The translations under genes and the position numbers were made by a program. A stretch of DNA of 37,214 nucleotides, taken from Candidatus Latescibacterota bacterium. Its GTDB lineage: Bacteria > Latescibacterota > UBA2968 > UBA8231. Under the pieces are notes generated by a model that was given only the letters and a program-made list of their open reading frames with translations, was not told where the DNA came from and did not search any database. Each line of letters starts with the position of its first letter. Within the stretch, counting starts at the first letter, position 1. Of the stretch, positions 8,053 through 16,999 are shown piece by piece. The DNA is taken from positions 1 through 37,214 of the forward strand of contig SICG01000023.1 of the NCBI GenBank assembly GCA_009691525.1. The letters run 5' to 3'.

Positions 8053-8780
8053 GGCTGGTGGCAAGCGCGGGCGATGACGAAGTCCACCAACTCCTGACAC
8101 TGGAACCAGCCGGGCCACCAGTTGTGGCCCTGGCCCTCCAGCACGCGTAGGGTCATCGGGCCGCCCAGCTTCCGGTAGCGGCGGGCCACCAGGGCCGAAT
8201 TGGCCTCGAAGGGCACCACGGTGTCTTCATCCCCGTGGGTGTGGAAGAGGGGGACCTTGGCCCTGGCCAGCGGGGCAAGGCGTTCGACGGGGTTGTGTTC
8301 GGCGAGGCGGGCGGCCAGCGTTGGTTCGCTCAGGCCGTAGGCCCCGCAGGCGGTCTTGAGGCCGGGGTAGCTGGACAGGTTGCAGACTGGATAGATACCG
8401 GCGATGCCGGCCACCAGGGTTGGATTCTCAGCGGTCCAGTTGTAGTGCATCAGCCCACCCCGGCTGCGTGCCAGCAGGGAAGGTTTATTTGAGTAGCCCC
8501 GCCGGGTCAGGGCGGTGTGAAAGGTCGAAAAGAGGCGGCGGCCCCGGGGGCTGCCGTAGGATTCACCCACGTCGATGCCGGCGATGGCGATGCCCGCCTC
8601 CAGGAACTGGGCGAACATCCAGCTCTCCTCGGGACCAGGCAGCCCATTGAGGGCCGGTGCGTACCAGACCCAGGGTCTGGGGCGGCTGGCCTGGGGTGGG
8701 GCAATGAGGAAGGCGGTGCATCCGGCGATGCCGAAGACCTCACCGGGTAGGGGCAGGTGTTTTTCGGGTGTGGCCATCAA
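8049..8780 (-). CDS. Alpha/beta hydrolase (prolyl-oligopeptidase-like esterase)
   Basis: GRRLFSTFHTALTRRGYSNKPSLLARSRGGLMHYNW (nucleophile elbow SRGG), HTHGDEDTVVPFE (Asp) and EGQGHNWWPGW (His). Confidence 0.85.
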   Translation of the reverse strand: MMATPEKHLPLPGEVFGIAGCTAFLIAPPQASRPRPWVWYAPALNGLPGPEESWMFAQFLEAGIAIAGIDVGESYGSPRGRRLFSTFHTALTRRGYSNKPSLLARSRGGLMHYNWTAENPTLVAGIAGIYPVCNLSSYPGLKTACGAYGLSEPTLAARLAEHNPVERLAPLARAKVPLFHTHGDEDTVVPFEANSALVARRYRKLGGPMTLRVLEGQGHNWWPGWFQCQELVDFVIARACHQP

Positions 8781-10018
8781 GTTTCCTCGAGATAGTCCAG
8801 ATCCTTGCCGTAGGTCTCTTCGAGTTGAAAGAGGGCGGCGAAGGCGACCAAGATGATGAGCGCGCCGATCAGGGCGGCGCTGGATACAGTGCCGAGTGCG
8901 GGTTTGAGGTTCTTGAAGGCCAGGGTGAGCAGGGCAGTGAGGCCGCGCACGAAGTTGGGGGCGGTCACCGCGGCGGTGGCCCGCAGGTTGGTGCCGAACT
9001 GTTCGGCCGCCACGGTGATGAAGATCGCCCAGTAGCCCGAGGACCAGCCGAGCAGGAAACAGATGGTGTAGAATACCGCCAGCGAACGGCCGCCCAGTGC
9101 GAAGTAGGCCCCGCAGCTGGCGGCGGTGAGCAACATGAAAGCGGCGATGATCCGCTTGCGGGTCTTGAGTTTTTGGCTCAAGTAGCCGTTGGTCAGGTCG
9201 CCGCAGGTCAGGGCCAGATAGTAGAGCAGGATCGCCGTGCCCGCCTTGGGGGCCTCCGCCAGGCCCAGGGCGCTGCCCAGTTCAGGGGCAAAGGTGATGA
9301 GGATGCCGATGGCGTACCAGATGGGCATGGCCACCAGGATCAGGCAAGTGTATCTGCGCAACCTGCCCCTATCGGTGAAGAGGGCGAAGAAATTGCCGCG
9401 CGACACCGCCGCGTTCCGGCTGCGGTCGAAGAGCAGGGACTCGCTTACCCCCAGGCGCAGCAAGAGCAGCAGGAAACCCAGTCCACCGCCGATGAAGTAG
9501 GCGGTGCGCCAGGGGAAGAGGTCGCCGACCAGCGAAGCGGTCACCACGCCCAACACCCCGACCGCCGCCACAATCATGGTCCCGTACCCGCGATGCTGGG
9601 GCGTCATCAGTTCGGCCACCAGGGTGACCCCGGCCCCCAGTTCCCCGGCCAGGCCCAGGCCGGCGATGAAACGGCAGGCCGCGTAGGTCCCGACGCTGTC
9701 GACGAAGCCATTGGCGAAGGTGGCCGCCGAGTAGAGGACGATGGAGCCGAAGAGCACCGAGCGCCGGCCATAGCGGTCGCCCAGCACCCCCCAGCCCACC
9801 CCGCCCAGCAACATGCCCAACAACTGGGCGTTGAGCAGATCGATGCCGGTGGCCAGCAATTGGTCGCCGGCCACGCCTATCCCCGCCAGGCTCTGGTTGC
9901 GGACGATGCTGTAGAGCAGCAGGTCGTAGGCGTCGACGAAGAAGCCCAGGGCCGCAGCGAGCACGGCGAGGGCAACAACAGCAGAGGGCCGTTGGGTCTG
10001 CATGGGGGCGGCGCTCAT
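8777..10018 (-). CDS. MFS transporter
   Basis: AALGFFVDAYDLLLYSIVRN...LGGVGWGVLGDRYGRRSVLFGSI..., about 12 TM segments. The start was reset to ATG 10018 (MSAAPMQTQRP), overlapping the upstream stop by 4 nt. Confidence 0.88.
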   Translation of the reverse strand: MSAAPMQTQRPSAVVALAVLAAALGFFVDAYDLLLYSIVRNQSLAGIGVAGDQLLATGIDLLNAQLLGMLLGGVGWGVLGDRYGRRSVLFGSIVLYSAATFANGFVDSVGTYAACRFIAGLGLAGELGAGVTLVAELMTPQHRGYGTMIVAAVGVLGVVTASLVGDLFPWRTAYFIGGGLGFLLLLLRLGVSESLLFDRSRNAAVSRGNFFALFTDRGRLRRYTCLILVAMPIWYAIGILITFAPELGSALGLAEAPKAGTAILLYYLALTCGDLTNGYLSQKLKTRKRIIAAFMLLTAASCGAYFALGGRSLAVFYTICFLLGWSSGYWAIFITVAAEQFGTNLRATAAVTAPNFVRGLTALLTLAFKNLKPALGTVSSAALIGALIILVAFAALFQLEETYGKDLDYLEET

Positions 10019-11478
10019 CCGCCCGCCAGCCGTTTGGGCAACTCGGTGAGGACCCAGTAACCGACCGCTCCCAGCCCGGTGACAAAGCTGAACCACAACA
10101 GGCCCCGGTTGAGCCGGCTCACCTGGAATTCGGGCGGCAGCCGCCGCTTGTTGATCAGCATGATCTGCAGCGAACCGATGGAGCGGTAGGCGACGGCTGC
10201 GGTGGCCACCAGCATCCAGACGACCAACGGCTCCTTCAGCAGTACCAGGTAAAAGCCGGCAGCCACCGCCAGGGTGACGACGATGAAGTAGTAAAAGCGG
10301 TAGGGCCGCTTCTTTCCCCAGTCAGTGGTGACGGCAATGGCGTCGGTGGTGGTGCGGCCGATGAAGGTGTCGTAGAAGGGGAACTGGGCGTCGTAGAGGG
10401 TGACCATCACCACCAGCAGCATGAGCCAGCCGGCTGTGGGACCGAGCACCCCTTGGGCGATGGTGGCCATCTGCAGCGGGATCTCCACCCCTTTGGGGAT
10501 GTTGCCGCTGCGCAGGAACTCGTCATGCAGGTACGCGTACCCGGCCACCGAATACAGGTAGGTCATCAGCAGTCCGCCGATGAGCGCCCACCAGAGAATG
10601 AGGCTCCAGCCGCCCACTTTCACCCACTGCTTCATCTTGGCGATTTCCCCCGGGTCGCGGCTGTCCCAGCGCAACTCCTGGGCGGTGATCTGCTCGGGGG
10701 GGGCCAGCGCGCCGGTCACCTGGCCGGCGTACCGGCCCATGCCCCAGCCGGCGGCGACCACCCAGAAGCTCACCCACATGAGACTTCCCCCCGGCTGGTT
10801 GTAGAGGGCAGTGATGTCGAGGACGGTGAGGCCGCTGCTCCCCTCGGTGAAGAAGTTCACCCCGAGGTAGGCGGTTAGCACGGCCAGATAGTCGGAGGGT
10901 TTGGCGACCAGCAGGGTGATGGCCAGCACCAGCAGGATGTTGGCCGCCATGATGATCTCGAAGAACTTCGAGAGGAAGGCATAGGTCCGGTTGGAAAAAT
11001 AGAAAACCACCAGCACCATGACCAGAGCGATGACCGACCAGAGGTACTGGGGCGGCAGGGTCGAGCCGGGAAAGAGGGTCTGGGTGGTGAGGCCGCTGAA
11101 CTTGGCGGCGGCGATCACTGCCCCGGCCATCCAGGCCGGCCAGCCGAAGGTCAGGATGGCGGCCACGGCCCAGAACCAGGGCCAGAAACCGCGCGGGGCC
11201 AGCTCGTAGGTGGCGGCGAAGAAGGAGCGCCCGGTGCAACAGCTGTACTTGATACACTCGTAGACCAGCGCGGTTTCCAGGATCAGCGAGACGAGGATCA
11301 GCCAGTGGAAGCCAAAGGCACCCCGGCCGGCGATGTTGGGCAGGAAGTAGGCCTCGCCCCCGCCGATGGAGATGCCGAAGTTGATGGCCTGCGGCCCGAC
11401 CGCGGCGATCATCCCGGCGAGGGTGAGGGGCAGCGGGTTGGGGACCTTGTGGATGGGACGGGTGTCGGTGTCGGCCAT
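10015..11478 (-). CDS. Nramp-like (non-canonical) membrane transporter
   Basis: MADTDTRPIHKVPNPLPLTLAGMIAAVGPQAINFGISIGGGEAYFLPNIAGRGAFGFHW..., with Nramp-like topology and length. A GGGGGGAAG Shine-Dalgarno precedes ATG 11478. Confidence 0.75.
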   Translation of the reverse strand: MADTDTRPIHKVPNPLPLTLAGMIAAVGPQAINFGISIGGGEAYFLPNIAGRGAFGFHWLILVSLILETALVYECIKYSCCTGRSFFAATYELAPRGFWPWFWAVAAILTFGWPAWMAGAVIAAAKFSGLTTQTLFPGSTLPPQYLWSVIALVMVLVVFYFSNRTYAFLSKFFEIIMAANILLVLAITLLVAKPSDYLAVLTAYLGVNFFTEGSSGLTVLDITALYNQPGGSLMWVSFWVVAAGWGMGRYAGQVTGALAPPEQITAQELRWDSRDPGEIAKMKQWVKVGGWSLILWWALIGGLLMTYLYSVAGYAYLHDEFLRSGNIPKGVEIPLQMATIAQGVLGPTAGWLMLLVVMVTLYDAQFPFYDTFIGRTTTDAIAVTTDWGKKRPYRFYYFIVVTLAVAAGFYLVLLKEPLVVWMLVATAAVAYRSIGSLQIMLINKRRLPPEFQVSRLNRGLLWFSFVTGLGAVGYWVLTELPKRLAGG

Positions 11479-11513
11479 GCTTCCCCCCGGGGCTATGGGT
11501 CCATAAGAGGCCC

Positions 11514-11542
11514 AATTTACCACCGGGAGGGCGCGCCATCAA
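11514..11542 (-). promoter_or_regulatory. Putative sigma70-type promoter of the Nramp-like cassette
   Basis: Minus strand TTGATG - 17 bp - TAAATT, about 35 nt upstream of ATG 11478. Confidence 0.55.
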
Positions 11543-11555
11543 GCGATAGCGGGCC

Positions 11556-12754
<1,199 letters not shown>

Positions 12755-12758
<4 letters not shown>

Positions 12759-13132
12759 CTGGTATATTGTTCCGGTTGATTGAGGGTTTGCCCCAGGCGT
12801 CGGGCCAGGCCGAGGAGTTCGGCTTCGCTGCCCTGGCCGGCGGCCAGGTCCAATTCGAGCTGGCGATACCTGGCCAGCAACTCGGCAGTCTGCGTTTCGT
12901 CTGCCACCATTTCCCCGGCGAGTAATTCCTTGGCTAGGTGGATGGCCTGCAGTTGTCCGGCTGCCGGTTGCAGGGCCACCAGCAGCCGGCACTCGGCGGC
13001 GGTGTAGACCGGTGCGTCGAGGGGCGGGCCGGCGTAGCCTTCGGGGACCAGCCACAGATCGGCGTCCAGGAGGCGGCTGTGGATCTTGAGCGGACCTTCG
13101 ACCTGGCCTAGGGACAAAGGGGCCGAGGCCAT
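12755..13132 (-). CDS. Hypothetical protein (125 aa)
   Basis: MASAPLSLGQVEGPLKIHSRLLDADLWLVPEGYAGPPLDAPVYTAAECRLLVAL.... Overlaps the neighbouring start/stop codons on both sides (TGATG and ATGA). Confidence 0.7.
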
Positions 13133-14166
13133 CAGGGCGTACCGGGCAGGCTGCGGGCCCAGCGGAAGCCGATATCGCCAGTGCCTTTGTCCGGGTTGGA
13201 GTAGGCGCGGGCGCTGGTGCGCAATTCGTCGGCCGGCGAAGACCAGGAACCGCCCCGTACTACCCGGTAGTCGCCCTCTGCCGGACCCTGGGGATCGGTG
13301 GGTGGATTGGCCGCATAATACGCGGGGTCCCACCAGTCCTGCACCCATTCGGCGGCGTTGCCGGCCAGGTGGCGCAGGCCCTCGGGCGTGGCCTCGCCCC
13401 AGGGATAGGTGCGGCCTTCGGGGCCGCGGGCGGCGTACTCCCACTCGGCCTCGGTGGGCAGTCGTTTGCCATGCCACTGACAGTAGGCGGCCGCGTCGGT
13501 CCAGCTCACCATGGTTGCGGGTTGTTCGGGGTATTCGGCAGGGGGCAGGGTGCCCTGGTTGGTCTCGACAAAGGCCTGGTACGCGGCCTGGTTCACTTCG
13601 TCGCGGTCGATTTCAAAGTCGCTCAGGGAAATCAGGTGCAAAGGGACGGCATCAGACTCGGCGCTGCCCATCTGGAACTGGCCGGCCGGTAGGCTCACCA
13701 TCGGGGCCGGCGAGAGCGCCGCCGCGGCGCCAATCAGGCGGCGGGCCAGGCGACGGACGGCGGCCTGGATCTGCTCCTGGCGGGGGCCCAGGTTCTCTTC
13801 CTCCGCCTTGACCACCTGGGCGGTGGCCACGTCGACCACCTTGACCACCAATTTGTAGGTGGTGCCGAGGCGCAGCACCTCAGCAAAAAATAATTTTTCC
13901 ACGTTGAGGTGGCGGCCCAATTCGCTGGCCTTTTCGGGGACGGTGATCCCCGATTGCTGAAAGTTGATCTCCTCGATCACCTCCTGCACGTGGCTGCGCT
14001 CAACTATGGTGAAGCGGCCGCTGCGGCTCAGCTCCGCTTCGAGCACGGACTGGGCGTAGGCCGGCACTCCCGGGGCGCCCTTTACCGGAACCAGGGCGAT
14101 CTGCGGGCGTTCTATTGCCCAAGCGGGGAGGTGGGCCAGCAACAGGAGCAGGATGAGCAAGGGCAT
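13132..14166 (-). CDS. CsgG/TolB-like N-terminal domain fused to SUMF1/FGE-type domain, with signal peptide
   Basis: Signal MPLLILLLLLAHLPAWA. RPQIALVPVKGAPGVPAYAQSVLEAELSRSGRFTIVERSHVQEVIEE is CsgG-like. MVSLPAGQFQMGSAESD...ATMVSWTDAAAYCQWHGKRLPTEAEWEYAARGPEGRTYPWGE...VVRGGSW is FGE-sulfatase-like. Confidence 0.9.
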   Translation of the reverse strand: MPLLILLLLLAHLPAWAIERPQIALVPVKGAPGVPAYAQSVLEAELSRSGRFTIVERSHVQEVIEEINFQQSGITVPEKASELGRHLNVEKLFFAEVLRLGTTYKLVVKVVDVATAQVVKAEEENLGPRQEQIQAAVRRLARRLIGAAAALSPAPMVSLPAGQFQMGSAESDAVPLHLISLSDFEIDRDEVNQAAYQAFVETNQGTLPPAEYPEQPATMVSWTDAAAYCQWHGKRLPTEAEWEYAARGPEGRTYPWGEATPEGLRHLAGNAAEWVQDWWDPAYYAANPPTDPQGPAEGDYRVVRGGSWSSPADELRTSARAYSNPDKGTGDIGFRWARSLPGTP

Positions 14167-14209
14167 GGGATTTTACCAGCAAGAGGTGAGACGCTAAAGG
14201 GCAGACGCC

Positions 14210-15553
14210 TCAGTTGAGGTGGCGTTTCACCTGTTGTTCCAACAGGGCACGCAATTCGGGATCGTCGCTGCAAAAGATGCGGAAGATCTTGGCCTGGTCT
14301 TCGAAGTTGCTCAAGAGCGATTCGCGCAGCCGCGAGACCTCGGGTTCGTCGAAGCTGAGCGGGTCCGGTTTTTCGCTGGGCACGTGTTGCCCGTAAAAAA
14401 CCTTGAGATCCACCTCGGGGCTCTTGTCGAAGCGAGGGATGTCGATGAGGATCTCGTGGCCCTGCAGGGGGCGTCCGAGCAGCTGGCCGAAGAGCTGGCA
14501 CAGCTCGATCTCCTTGGCCCGCCGCTTTTCGGGGTTTTGGTACAAGTCGGAGAGGAAACTCATCAATCCCTCCTTGCGCTCGCCCGGATAAATGAAGCTG
14601 CCCACCTTGTGCAGGCGGCGGCTGATGGTGCCGGCCAGCAGTTGGGCCGAGCCTTCGAGGCCCAACCGCTCCTGCTCCTGGCGCAGGGTCATGACCAACT
14701 CCCCTTCGGTTACGCGGTGGAAATCGGAGATCTGCAACTGGCAGTCGGGATGTACCAGCAAATCCTGCACGGCCCGCTTGCACATGGCGGTGGCCGAGCG
14801 CACGGCGTGGTGCCAGTACACGTTGCGGTACATCAGATAGTTGGTGAACACCAGGGCTTCCACCGCCGAAACCCCCTTGCTGGTGATGGCCAGGCGTTTG
14901 TTGTGGGGGTCGAACTTGATGGAGGCGATGAGCCGGTCGCGATTAACACTCTCGCCAAAAGGCACCCCGCAGAAGAGCGAGTCGCGCAGCAGGTAGTCGA
15001 CCTTGTCGGGGTCGAGGGTGCCGCTGAGGATATTGGCCAGCAGCAGGTCGCGGGGGGGGATTTCGCGGTCCCGGGCATGGTAGTCGATGACATTGGCTAC
15101 CCGCACCGGGTCCACCTGTAATTGGTCCCTGAGCACGGGGTAGAGGCTGCCCTTGGGGTCTTCGATCAGCAGGCGGGCCCGCCGTTCGTGGCCCACGAAA
15201 AAGGAGCGCAACTCCTCCAGCGTATGGGAGAAGGGATAATGGCCCACATCGTGCAGCAGGGTGGCGGCCAGGAAGACGCGGATGTCCTCGTCCTCCAGCT
15301 GGAGGGGGGGATCGGAGCGCAGCAGGCGCACCAGGAACTGTTTGGCCAGGTGGAAGACACCCAGTGAATGCTCGAAGCGAGAGTGCCGCGCCCCCGGATA
15401 AACCAGGTGCACGTAGCCCAACTGGGTGATGTTGCGCAGGCGTTGGAAGTCTTCGGTGTCCACCAGGGCCAGCAGCGGGGCGGGGAAGTGGATATAACCC
15501 CAGACCGGGTCGCGGATGGCCTTGCCTTCTTCCAGCAGGAGGGGATGATCCAT
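14210..15553 (-). CDS. HD superfamily phosphohydrolase (dGTPase/SAMHD1-like, YwfO-type)
   Basis: IRDPVWGYIHFPAPLLALVDTEDFQRLRNITQLGYVHLVYPGARHSRFEHSLGVFHLAKQF...ATLLHDVGHYPFSHTLE, with the HD motif intact. Confidence 0.92.
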   Translation of the reverse strand: MDHPLLLEEGKAIRDPVWGYIHFPAPLLALVDTEDFQRLRNITQLGYVHLVYPGARHSRFEHSLGVFHLAKQFLVRLLRSDPPLQLEDEDIRVFLAATLLHDVGHYPFSHTLEELRSFFVGHERRARLLIEDPKGSLYPVLRDQLQVDPVRVANVIDYHARDREIPPRDLLLANILSGTLDPDKVDYLLRDSLFCGVPFGESVNRDRLIASIKFDPHNKRLAITSKGVSAVEALVFTNYLMYRNVYWHHAVRSATAMCKRAVQDLLVHPDCQLQISDFHRVTEGELVMTLRQEQERLGLEGSAQLLAGTISRRLHKVGSFIYPGERKEGLMSFLSDLYQNPEKRRAKEIELCQLFGQLLGRPLQGHEILIDIPRFDKSPEVDLKVFYGQHVPSEKPDPLSFDEPEVSRLRESLLSNFEDQAKIFRIFCSDDPELRALLEQQVKRHLN

Positions 15554-15561
15554 AATGGGGC

Positions 15562-15590
15562 AATTTACGCGGGGGCCGGCACCCTGTCAA
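15562..15590 (-). promoter_or_regulatory. Putative sigma70-type promoter for the HD-domain gene, placing the TSS at or next to the ATG
   Basis: Minus strand TTGACA - 17 bp - TAAATT. Only 8 nt separate the -10 box from ATG 15553. Confidence 0.65.
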
Positions 15591-15671
15591 GGCGGGTGGG
15601 GTCCGGAGGGAATTGAGTTCAACTCTTTCTGGGATCGGCAGTTAGCAGTAAGACCGCGCCGGGGGAGATGG

Positions 15672-15700
15672 TTGACAGGTGCGGGGATAAGACCTATCTT
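15672..15700 (+). promoter_or_regulatory. Putative sigma70-type promoter for ndk / fab cluster
   Basis: TTGACA (15672-15677) - 17 bp - TATCTT (15695-15700), about 72 nt upstream of ndk ATG 15773. Confidence 0.7.
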
Positions 15701-15772
15701 AAAAAACTTACTCTAGAAATTAAAGAGAACCTTAAGCCGCAAGCACCGCGCGGCGTGCAGAAAAGAGGAAAC

Positions 15773-16180
15773 ATGGATCGCACCTTGATGATCATCAAGC
15801 CCGATGCCGTCGCCAAACACGTCATCGGCGAGATTCTGCGGCTGGTGGAGGCCGAAGGCTTCGTCGTCCGCCAGCTGCGCATGACCCATCTGACCCGGGA
15901 GCAGGCCGAGGCGTTTTACGCGGTGCACCGGGAGCGGTCTTTCTTTGGCGAACTTGTCGGGTTCATGACTTCGGGAGCGGTGGTGCCCATGGCCCTTGAG
16001 CGGGTCGACGCCGTGCCCCATCTGCGGCAGTTCATCGGCGCCACCGACAGTACCAAAGCGGCGCCCGGCACCATCCGCCGCGAGTTTGGCACCGATGTGC
16101 AGTGCAATGCGGTGCACGCCTCCGATTCGGCTGAGAACGCCGCCAACGAAATCGAGTTTTTCTTCGGGAAAAATACCTGA
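15773..16180 (+). CDS. ndk: Nucleoside diphosphate kinase
   Basis: MDRTLMIIKPDAVAKHVIGEILRLVEAEGFVV...GATDSTKAAPGTIRREFG...NAVHASDSAENAANEIEFFF, including active-site His in NAVHASDS. AGAGGAA Shine-Dalgarno. The ORF-track start at 15668 lies upstream of this. Confidence 0.97.
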   Translation: MDRTLMIIKPDAVAKHVIGEILRLVEAEGFVVRQLRMTHLTREQAEAFYAVHRERSFFGELVGFMTSGAVVPMALERVDAVPHLRQFIGATDSTKAAPGTIRREFGTDVQCNAVHASDSAENAANEIEFFFGKNT

Positions 16181-16737
16181 TGGGAAGGCGCCGGCCAGAG
16201 GGGGGCGAGGTGCCGCCCACGACCCTGATCCTCGACGAGATCGAGGAGGGGATCAGCCGGCGCCAGGTCGAGGTAGATACCGCAGGCCTCGATTTGGGCG
16301 AGGGTGATTTTCGTCTGGTCGGCCCCTTGCAGGTGGTATTCCGTTTCAACCGTTCGGCCCAGACCTTTCAGGTCAGCGGCCAACTTTGCTGTCAGTTGAT
16401 CGCCGAATGCTGCCGTTGCCTGGAGCCGGTCGAACAAGAGTTGGAGGCCGACCTGCAACTCTTGCTCCAGCGCCAGCAACTCAGTGGCGACGAGCGCGAG
16501 GCCGTCGCCGAGGACGAGGATGTCGAAATCCTCGACCCGGGCGCCAAACAGGTGGATCTGAAGGAGCGACTGCGCGAGGCGGTGCTGCTCGACCTGCCCA
16601 TGCGGGTGTACTGCCGCGAGGATTGCAAAGGGCTGTGCCCCCAGTGTGGCCACAACCTCAACAGCGGCCCTTGTACCTGTGCCACCGGCCAGGCAGATTT
16701 GCGCTGGGCGGCGTTGCGCGATTTGAAATTGTCCTGA
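16180..16737 (+). CDS. DUF177/YceD family protein (23S rRNA accumulation)
   Basis: Located directly before rpmF. CCQLIAECCRCLEPVEQELEADLQLLLQ...DLKERLREAVLLDLPMRVYCREDCKGLCPQCGHNLNSGPC. Confidence 0.92.
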   Translation: MGRRRPEGGEVPPTTLILDEIEEGISRRQVEVDTAGLDLGEGDFRLVGPLQVVFRFNRSAQTFQVSGQLCCQLIAECCRCLEPVEQELEADLQLLLQRQQLSGDEREAVAEDEDVEILDPGAKQVDLKERLREAVLLDLPMRVYCREDCKGLCPQCGHNLNSGPCTCATGQADLRWAALRDLKLS

Positions 16738-16748
16738 ATTAAAACCCC

Positions 16749-16772
16749 GCTCCGCAGCTAAAAGCGCGGAGC
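16749..16772 (+). other. RNA hairpin between the DUF177 gene and rpmF
   Basis: GCTCCGC (16749-16755) - loop AGCTAAAAGC - GCGGAGC (16766-16772), a perfect 7-bp stem with no T-tract. Confidence 0.5.
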
Positions 16773-16796
16773 CTGCTCAAAGAGAGGAGCATCAGC

Positions 16797-16979
16797 ATGG
16801 TCGCTGTTCCCAAACGACGAATCTCCCGCACCCGCCGCGACAAGCGGCGCACCCACTGGAAAATGACGGCCCCGGCGATGAGCACCTGTGCCCACTGCGG
16901 CCAGCCGGCCCGGCCCCACCGGGTCTGCACCCATTGCGGACAGTACCGCGGCCGGGAGTACGCGGCCCCCCAGACCTGA
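16797..16979 (+). CDS. rpmF: 50S ribosomal protein L32 (Zn-ribbon type)
   Basis: MVAVPKRRISRTRRDKRRTHWKMTAPAMSTCAHCGQPARPHRVCTHCGQYRGREY. Confidence 0.96.
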   Translation: MVAVPKRRISRTRRDKRRTHWKMTAPAMSTCAHCGQPARPHRVCTHCGQYRGREYAAPQT

Positions 16980-16999
16980 GCGGCGGGATGGGCGGCTGA

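Noticed and set aside
8768-10060. 430-aa plus-strand ORF opposite the MFS gene, and similar long antisense ORFs (e.g. 1106-2029, 4284-5105, 6327-7253, 11625-12779, 20087-21211)
   Set aside because: High GC makes antisense frames open. Translations are low-complexity (Gly/Gln/Val/Arg-rich) and the opposite strand holds clear conserved families.
14170-14178. Extended -10-like TGGTAAAAT on the minus strand just before the CsgG-SUMF1 ATG
   Set aside because: It is only 3 nt from the ATG, so the TSS would fall inside the coding region. The -35 (TTTAGC) is poor.
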